From Cheilinus undulatus (Eukaryota > Chordata > Actinopteri > Labriformes > Labridae), in contig NC_054868.1 of the NCBI RefSeq assembly GCF_018320785.1, positions 41,299,874 through 41,363,873 on the forward strand: a DNA stretch of 64,000 bases. The letters are read 5' to 3'. Under the pieces are notes generated by a model. That model worked only from the letters and a program-made list of their open reading frames with translations. It did no database searches and had not been told where the DNA came from. Within the stretch, counting starts at the first letter, position 1, and each line of letters starts with the position of its first letter. Position numbers and translations under genes: made by a program. Below, piece by piece: positions 60,301 through 64,000 of this stretch.

Positions 60301-62349
60301 TTGAGAAGAGGCTCTTTGTTCAGCTCTCTCACTGCAGGCTGGTTGGGCAGGGCAGTAGCACTGACAGTCTCAGTTGCAGCTCAACAGGCGTCACAGATGC
60401 AGTTAATCTTCTGGAAATCAATGGTCTCCTTTTTAACCACCTCAGATGTCAGAATATTGCTTCAGCTTTCTTAGTGGTAACCAGACTCTCCACAACAGTG
60501 TGCTTTATTTACTAAGAGATCTCTGTGAATTTTTGATGCCTCTAATACCTTGTCTTGTTTTTTCTTGCAGTGCCTCATACACCGCGTCAATGCTTCTACC
60601 TGTCACCAGCCAGCCAACTCCCTTACTTACTTTGTTGCCTTTTGGAAATAAACTACTTTCTCCAACTGCCTTGCCTCGTGCTCTGCTTGTGGGGCCTAGT
60701 CAGAAAATCGTCACAAAAAGATCTAAACCGATGTTGGTTTGTTGGTCCAGCATAAAACTACACTGACTTATTACTATATATGGCCAAAATATACAGTCAA
60801 TATCTGCTGATATTCACAGTCAAAATATCAGTTGTAAATATCAGCAGAAATTTTGATATATGCCACATCATACCGATATCAGGCCAATAATATTGTACAT
60901 CTCTAAATAGAGATTAAAATCTTATTCACTGCACAGTACATTAAATAAAAATTCAACAGCATGGAATAAATCTCACTTACAATTGAGCAGTTTCCATCAA
61001 AAGCATGATATTGATCTAAATAATTAATGTTTTCCCCCTAAAACCACAAAAACATCCCTGGAATTAGGGTAATCAAATAGATTAAATTCAAATCTAAGGA
61101 CAGAGCAGCAGCTGTTTTATTTCTCTGTGATTCAGCTGTGATTTACTCTTCAGATACAAAGTTAACAGACATCCAATTTCAGTGACAACCAAAAACAAAC
61201 AAGATCATCCCAAACCAAGCCAGTGTTTAGCCTCAACAGTGAAAAACAAAAGAAGGTTAGGTCAGTCACACCAGGCACAAACTGTTAACCATCATCAAAC
61301 CGAAGCTTGTACAATTCAACCACAGCAAATCAAAGTTTCACTTCTTTATATACCAAGACACAACTCTAATTACATTAGCCATTAAGCTGCAGGCACTCAA
61401 AGATGTCAGCTTTTAACAAAACAACAGTCAAATCCACAGAGACTTAATAATGTTAGCACTGCAGGCTATATATTAAATCATTCATTCACTTTCATCTTTG
61501 CCAGTTAAACAGGCCGTGTTAGTTCACCACAACAACATGTCCATGTTTAAACCCAGTTAATACCTTTCTCTAGCCGTCTTCTCTGTGAGTTTAGGTTTGT
61601 TTTGAGGAAATGGCTTCATAGCAGACACAGGGGCGACATTATACTTCACTGATCCAGGTACAGGGAGAAACTGATTTGTTCTGGCTGTAGTTGGTTTTTG
61701 AGTCAAGCTTGTCCTTCGAGCCATCATGTCATCCTTCTCCAGGTCAGGCACAGGCTCGTTTTCATCATACTCATCATCGTCATTGTCGTATTCACGCTCC
61801 CTGAGAGACGTCGCTCTGATTACAGTTGTGTCAGGCTGAGGTTTAGGTGTTTCCATGGGCACTCTGGGTTGCTGTTGCTCAACTCTATGAGAGAAACTCC
61901 AATTGTTTAAAGAACCAAACAACAAATCTGAGAAACGTTTCCCACACCGAGCTTGTTAGTGTCTTCTCATGCTGTTTCACACAAATCTGAGCCCACCTAA
62001 CATTCAATATCTTGCTCCTTGCCGCCAGCACTTCTTTCTTGCTCCGTGGAGCAGCATCAGTGACGGCCTCGCCTTGTTTGCAGCGCTGGGAGGCGGGCAG
62101 GGGCAGGAAACGGTTGTAAGTCACTGTGGCAGCGCTTTGTTTATGGAAAACTCCAGTCCTCCTTGCCATCATGTCATCTTTCTGTAGATCAGGGATCCTC
62201 TCCTCTTCCTCCTCATCATCATCCTCCTCTGTCCTCTGTTCATACTGAGCCAGTCGTGCATCCAGCTCAGCAGGAGTGTGAAGGGTTTCACATGCATAGG
62301 GTTGAAGGTCAACAGAGGAGAGGCTTTGATGTGCATCAGTTCCTTCTAC
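48326..62349 (-). CDS. limch1: LIMCH1 (LIM and calponin-homology domains 1), 3' part; N-terminus off right edge
   Basis: Eighteen coding exons on the minus strand join in compatible phases and total 3570 nt (1189 codons plus stop). In order: two copies of a [13 protein letters not shown]...FLPxP module; an acidic/basic coiled region ending [30 protein letters not shown]; the conserved block [20 protein letters not shown] through [20 protein letters not shown] and a [11 protein letters not shown] segment; a Pro/Gln/Thr-rich repeat; a second coiled coil ([20 protein letters not shown], then [16 protein letters not shown]); and a C-terminal LIM zinc-binding domain ending GQPTTL. LIMCH1 activates non-muscle myosin II and promotes stress fibres and adhesions. 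The KGQLGD...[11 protein letters not shown] sequence and GQPTTL end fit LIMCH1 rather than its paralogue LMO7. The calponin-homology domain should lie beyond 64000. Confidence 0.92.
48870..49235 (+). mobile_element. L1-like LINE fragment
   Basis: The plus strand has frame-broken words reminiscent of the end of an L1-type ORF2 ([13 protein letters not shown], then a segment ending GGCGAAGCTAATAAAAGATT-like AAGCTAATAAAAGATTATAT). It lies in the last limch1 intron. Weak call. Confidence 0.35.
49822..49924 (-). CDS. limch1: limch1 exon: second LIM zinc finger
   Basis: [20 protein letters not shown] then [14 protein letters not shown]. CxxC and CxxC/H ligands complete the domain. Acceptor TCTGTCACAG, donor CGGG|GTATGA. 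Confidence 0.95.
50146..50254 (-). CDS. limch1: limch1 exon: first LIM zinc finger
   Basis: (R)[20 protein letters not shown] then [16 protein letters not shown]. Zinc ligands: CxxC, then H and C of HIQC. Two in-phase acceptors nine bases apart (50254 or 50245) would include or omit three residues. Confidence 0.93.
50348..50422 (-). CDS. limch1: limch1 exon: [20 protein letters not shown]
   Basis: 25-codon linker just before the LIM domain. Acceptor TTTTTTTTCTTGCAG, donor CAGCAG|GTAATG. Confidence 0.85.
51090..51450 (+). repeat. Dispersed teleost repeat, copy 2
   Basis: ATTTTCTATAACGCTTACCCC, then GGTCGTGGGGGGGTGGGGCCT, ATCCCAGCTGTCATTGGGTG, AGTCACCAATTAACCTAATG, AGGAAGCCGGAGTACCTGGA and CATGCAAACTCCACACAGAA. 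This is a well-known high-copy fish repeat and lies in a limch1 intron. A partial inverse copy is at 19613-19760. Confidence 0.7.
51725..51753. repeat. (AAC)n microsatellite
   Basis: About nine CAA units in a limch1 intron. Confidence 0.9.
51944..52043 (-). CDS. limch1: limch1 exon: [20 protein letters not shown]
   Basis: Linker exon, donor AAAAG|GTATTT, acceptor ACTTTTATAG. Phase 2-in/2-out fits both neighbours. Confidence 0.85.
52157..52355 (-). CDS. limch1: limch1 exon: [14 protein letters not shown]
   Basis: 66 codons plus one base, polar linker. Acceptor TTTGGGTTTAG, donor CAGG|GTGAGA. Confidence 0.88.
52454..52546 (-). CDS. limch1: limch1 exon: [17 protein letters not shown]
   Basis: 31 codons of coiled coil ending ERKHNEE. 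The donor GAAGAG|GTCTTA is weak. Retention of the 98-nt downstream intron would change frame and end within 43 codons. Confidence 0.88.
52713..52826 (-). CDS. limch1: limch1 exon: [15 protein letters not shown]
   Basis: [20 protein letters not shown] then [18 protein letters not shown]. Conserved coiled-coil start of the C-terminal half. The acceptor (GGGTCTGGGTAG) has a poor pyrimidine tract, so the exact start is less certain than the body. Confidence 0.88.
53015..53040 (-). CDS. limch1: limch1 26-nt microexon
   Basis: Acceptor GGTTCAACCACAG, donor TCT|GTGAGT. It encodes (E)GLEESSVS only in the phase dictated by both neighbours; in isolation it is too short to be certain. Confidence 0.65.
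53135..53237 (-). CDS. limch1: limch1 exon: [19 protein letters not shown]
   Basis: 34 codons plus one base. Acceptor GATGTTCAG, donor CACAG|GTACAA. Ser/Thr/Pro-rich linker. Confidence 0.8.
53985..54653 (-). CDS. limch1: limch1 669-nt exon with Pro/Gln/Thr-rich repeats
   Basis: Starts [11 protein letters not shown]. It continues with about 125 residues of [16 protein letters not shown]-type repeats, including two near-perfect 23-residue (69-nt) units. It ends with a non-repetitive segment ([20 protein letters not shown]) before SNGQ|. The splice sites TCTCACCCAG| and CAG|GTGTGT agree in phase with both neighbours. Confidence 0.88.
54170..54480 (-). repeat. Coding minisatellite in limch1
   Basis: 69-nt units (23 codons, starting [11 protein letters not shown]) at about 54180-54317, plus shorter CAGACACCACCAAAGCAG-like units up to 54480. 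All insertions or losses visible are multiples of three. Confidence 0.85.
55512..56112 (-). CDS. limch1: limch1 exon: [11 protein letters not shown]...[11 protein letters not shown] and Ser/Thr/Pro-rich linker
   Basis: The start is the conserved [20 protein letters not shown] and [19 protein letters not shown]. About 140 low-complexity, Ser/Thr/Pro/Gln-rich residues follow, typical of a disordered linker. Confidence 0.93.
56279..56436 (-). CDS. limch1: limch1 exon: [13 protein letters not shown]...
   Basis: [20 protein letters not shown], then [10 protein letters not shown] and [13 protein letters not shown](K). Predicted basic coiled coil. Confidence 0.95.
57564..57693 (-). CDS. limch1: limch1 exon: SVSMGDIL...DHWRD
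   Basis: [20 protein letters not shown] then [20 protein letters not shown]. This is a strongly conserved LIMCH1/LMO7-family block. Acceptor TTTTTCCTCCGTAG. Confidence 0.92.
58416..58454 (-). CDS. limch1: limch1 39-nt microexon
   Basis: Encodes [13 protein letters not shown]. Acceptor GTTTTAG, donor CTGA|GTAAGT. Confidence 0.82.
58671..59021 (-). CDS. limch1: limch1 exon: charged coiled region
   Basis: [14 protein letters not shown], then [13 protein letters not shown], then [20 protein letters not shown] and the end [19 protein letters not shown]. The acceptor is a tandem TAGCAG (NAGNAG), so use of the upstream AG would add one Ser (start 59024). Confidence 0.88.
59298..59750 (+). mobile_element. 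Tc1-like transposon 5' fragment (fifth Tc1 family)
   Basis: ATTCAGAAAGTATTCAGAGCCC, then CCCCATAACGACAAAGTGAA, ATTCTGACCCTTCGCAACAA, and GGAGTCCACCTGTGGTAAAT. A plus-strand transposase start [20 protein letters not shown] (about 59694-59755) follows, where the copy is cut off. It lies in a limch1 intron. Confidence 0.8.
59815..60006 (+). repeat. tRNA-type SINE copy, degenerate
   Basis: GGAGCAGATGGGAAGCTGTG head, TTATTCCCCACTCTCTCTTCCCAGC body, AATAAAGTCATAAAATCCCCC tail and A-rich end. Confidence 0.6.
60560..60905. repeat. Remnants of unnamed retro-element and of a hAT MITE end
   Basis: At 60565-60720, GTGCCTCATACACCGCGTCA, then TGGAAATAAACTACTTTCTCC, resemble the 3' end of a fish retro-element with a polyadenylation signal. 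At 60780-60905, repeated ATATCAGC/GATATC words and the terminus TTGTACATCTCTA resemble the MITE at 41182-41610. Both are fragments. Confidence 0.4.
61564..61884 (-). CDS. limch1: limch1 exon: second DDMMARRT module
   Basis: [20 protein letters not shown], then an acidic run, [33 protein letters not shown]. It ends in the donor GAAAG|GTATTA. It is a paralogous exon of the preceding one. Confidence 0.88.
61997..62349 (-). CDS. limch1: limch1 exon: first DDMMARRT module
   Basis: Begins [12 protein letters not shown], then an acidic run ([10 protein letters not shown]), [27 protein letters not shown], and ends ILNV(R). The acceptor is CAGCCAG|GTAGAA. An alternative AG four bases upstream would break the frame unless the previous exon's phase differs. 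Confidence 0.82.
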
Positions 62350-64000
62350 CTGGCTGTGAGAGCATCATATTAAGCATAAACAAGGGGGTCCATTCAACAC
62401 AAGCTTGTTTAAAAAGCAGGTATGAACATGCAGACAAGCAGGCCACAGATGGCCACTTCAGACGCTCACAAAATATGAGTTCTAGAGAGGGAACTCAGTG
62501 ACTGATAGAAGGGGTTAGAAAAAACATGCAAAGCAGATGCAAATCTACTGAGAGGAAGAGAAAACTCTGCTATGCCCTCTGCAATGACATTTGAGCTACA
62601 TTAACCACTTTATCATCTGAATAAAAATGCCACCTACAAGAAAATGTCTAAAAAATGTATTACAGGTAAATAAATAAACTATAGCTTTTGGAAAAGTTGT
62701 CATAAAATCAAGTTTTCCATATCACATTTTAAGTTAGATGCCACCTTACTTCAAGCATGTGGTCTAGGGCCCAAAAATGCCAGTTTCCCTTTGTAAGGTC
62801 TTATTAATAAAATCCAAAATCAAACAAAAACTATGACTCATCATTCTCTCAGGAGCATATAGCGCTTAGAATCTAATAAATCCTTTTATGATTTTTCATA
62901 TCCTCCCTCTATATTGCACACAAGCAAGCTATGGGCCAACACTGTATTTCTGCTCAGCAGTTAATGCAAATAAATACATTTGCCAGCTTCCTGCTGTTTT
63001 AACAAAACATGTACAGTAAATATGCTGAAAAGGCTGTCTTCTTGTATTGCATGTACACTTTAACAAACGCAGAAAATATGCATTGACTGTGTTTTTACTA
63101 TAGGTTAAATACAGCTGAACCTGCAGCCTGCTGCACAAGCTCTGTGTAAATTCTATCTTAACTTAAGGTGTAAAGCCCACAATAAACCCTATGTTGAAAC
63201 TAATGAAGCTATAACATCAGTTATGTCATTATATGGCTCCATGGAGATGTAAAGTTAATTTAAACTAACTAAAATATTGCTGCAGATATGATGTTTTCCC
63301 TTCATTTGACCTATCCATGAAAAGCATTTCTAATGCAGTGTTTGTTACATATTTATTTTATTTTATTTAACCTTTATTTAACCAGATAATTCCCATTGAG
63401 ATCGAGATCTCTTTTACAAGGGTGACCTGGCCAAGAGGTCAGCAGCACACGTCATAATAAATAATACATTTCAGTGTCAGATCGCAACATTAAGTTAAAA
63501 ACAAACAGTTCTATAGAAAGTGCACAGGTGTTTGCAGATAAAGTGCAATGCTGCCTCTCATATGAGATTGTCTGTGGGGCTGCTACTGTGGACATTTTAT
63601 TCGCCTTCCTATTTTAAACGATACATGTTAACATCACCTGACAACAGCAGAGAACTGATGGACTAATTCAACTTAGGGGTAGATCAATTATCAGCCTGGC
63701 AAATTATTAAGGCAGATATTTGGCATTTAGCCAATTATCGGTATCTCCATTTTATTTTCCTGGTTAACAGCCAAAATCGATTTATTGAAATGTGTGTTAC
63801 TTTGCATACTGCAAGGTGTGTCTTCCCCTCAGGTTTTGTTTTTATTCTCTACAGTTTAACCTAATGCCCTGCCCACAGCACTATCTGAGTAGCTTACTGT
63901 CCCAAAACTACCAGCCAATGAACTCTGAGGCCTGGATGGGTCTGACACTGGTAGTTTATGGTATCACTTCCTACTTCTACAGTGTTGCTCTGTGCTGATT
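62350..64000 (-). other. limch1 intron to right edge, no exon seen
   Basis: AT-rich, without a convincing splice-bounded frame. It contains a LINE-tail-like repeat (63345-63545) and, near 63690-63790, short words (AATTATCGGTATC) reminiscent of the MITE family. Confidence 0.45.
63345..63545 (-). repeat. LINE 3'-end repeat, inverse orientation
   Basis: TTTATTTAACCTTTATTTAACCAGATAATTC, then ATTGAGATCGAGATCTCTTT, TACAAGGGTGACCTGGCCAAG and AGGTCAGCAGCACAC. Read on the minus strand this is a GGCCAGGTCACCC...GGTTAAATAAA end typical of fish LINEs. Confidence 0.6.

Noticed and set aside
1-64000. CRISPR arrays, tRNA, rRNA and microRNA genes
   Set aside because: None found by eye. The tRNA-like heads seen belong to SINEs, and microRNA hairpins cannot be called reliably without folding software and small-RNA data.

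Overview
The window is a vertebrate nuclear sequence, almost certainly from a ray-finned (teleost) fish. It is AT-rich, with short coding exons bounded by GT/AG introns, and it is littered with the usual teleost repeats: several degenerate Tc1-like transposons, hAT-type miniature elements, tRNA-type SINEs, a LINE with a GATG tail, and many microsatellites. There are no bacterial-style operons, Shine-Dalgarno sites or CRISPR arrays.

Layout. (1) 1-2.05 kb, minus strand: first coding exon and 5' UTR of a marchf1-like membrane E3 ubiquitin ligase; the rest of that gene lies off the left edge. (2) 7.6-11.8 kb and 16.1-16.6 kb, plus strand: two small two-exon genes, each encoding one hydrophobic segment. 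The second (69 aa) resembles SMIM31. The first (44 aa) looks like a tandem, diverged relative. (3) 24.7-28.0 kb, plus strand: apela (Elabela/Toddler), the 54-aa apelin-receptor ligand precursor, recognised by its LPLHSRVPFP C-terminus. (4) 28.5-45.0 kb, minus strand: tmem192, six coding exons, complete, 263 aa. One intron is 11.4 kb and holds much of the window's transposon debris. (5) 46.96 kb to the right edge, minus strand: the 3' part of limch1. I resolve 18 coding exons (1189 codons plus stop, all splice phases compatible), from a repeated DDMMARRT module through coiled-coil segments to a C-terminal LIM domain ending GQPTTL. The N-terminal calponin-homology part lies off the right edge.

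Context. From memory, the order marchf1 - smim31 - apela - tmem192 matches human 4q32.3. That synteny supports each individual call, including the tiny genes. limch1 beside tmem192 is a different neighbour from the one I recall in human (KLHL2), so a rearrangement breakpoint probably lies at about 45.0-47 kb. The genes do not form one pathway: they are a membrane ubiquitin ligase, small membrane proteins, a secreted peptide hormone, a late-endosome/lysosome membrane protein and an actomyosin/cytoskeletal regulator.

The long non-coding stretches are mostly repeats or featureless AT-rich DNA. Two intervals (about 17.7-18.25 kb and 22.43-22.74 kb) between smim31 and apela lack repeat character and are candidate regulatory elements.
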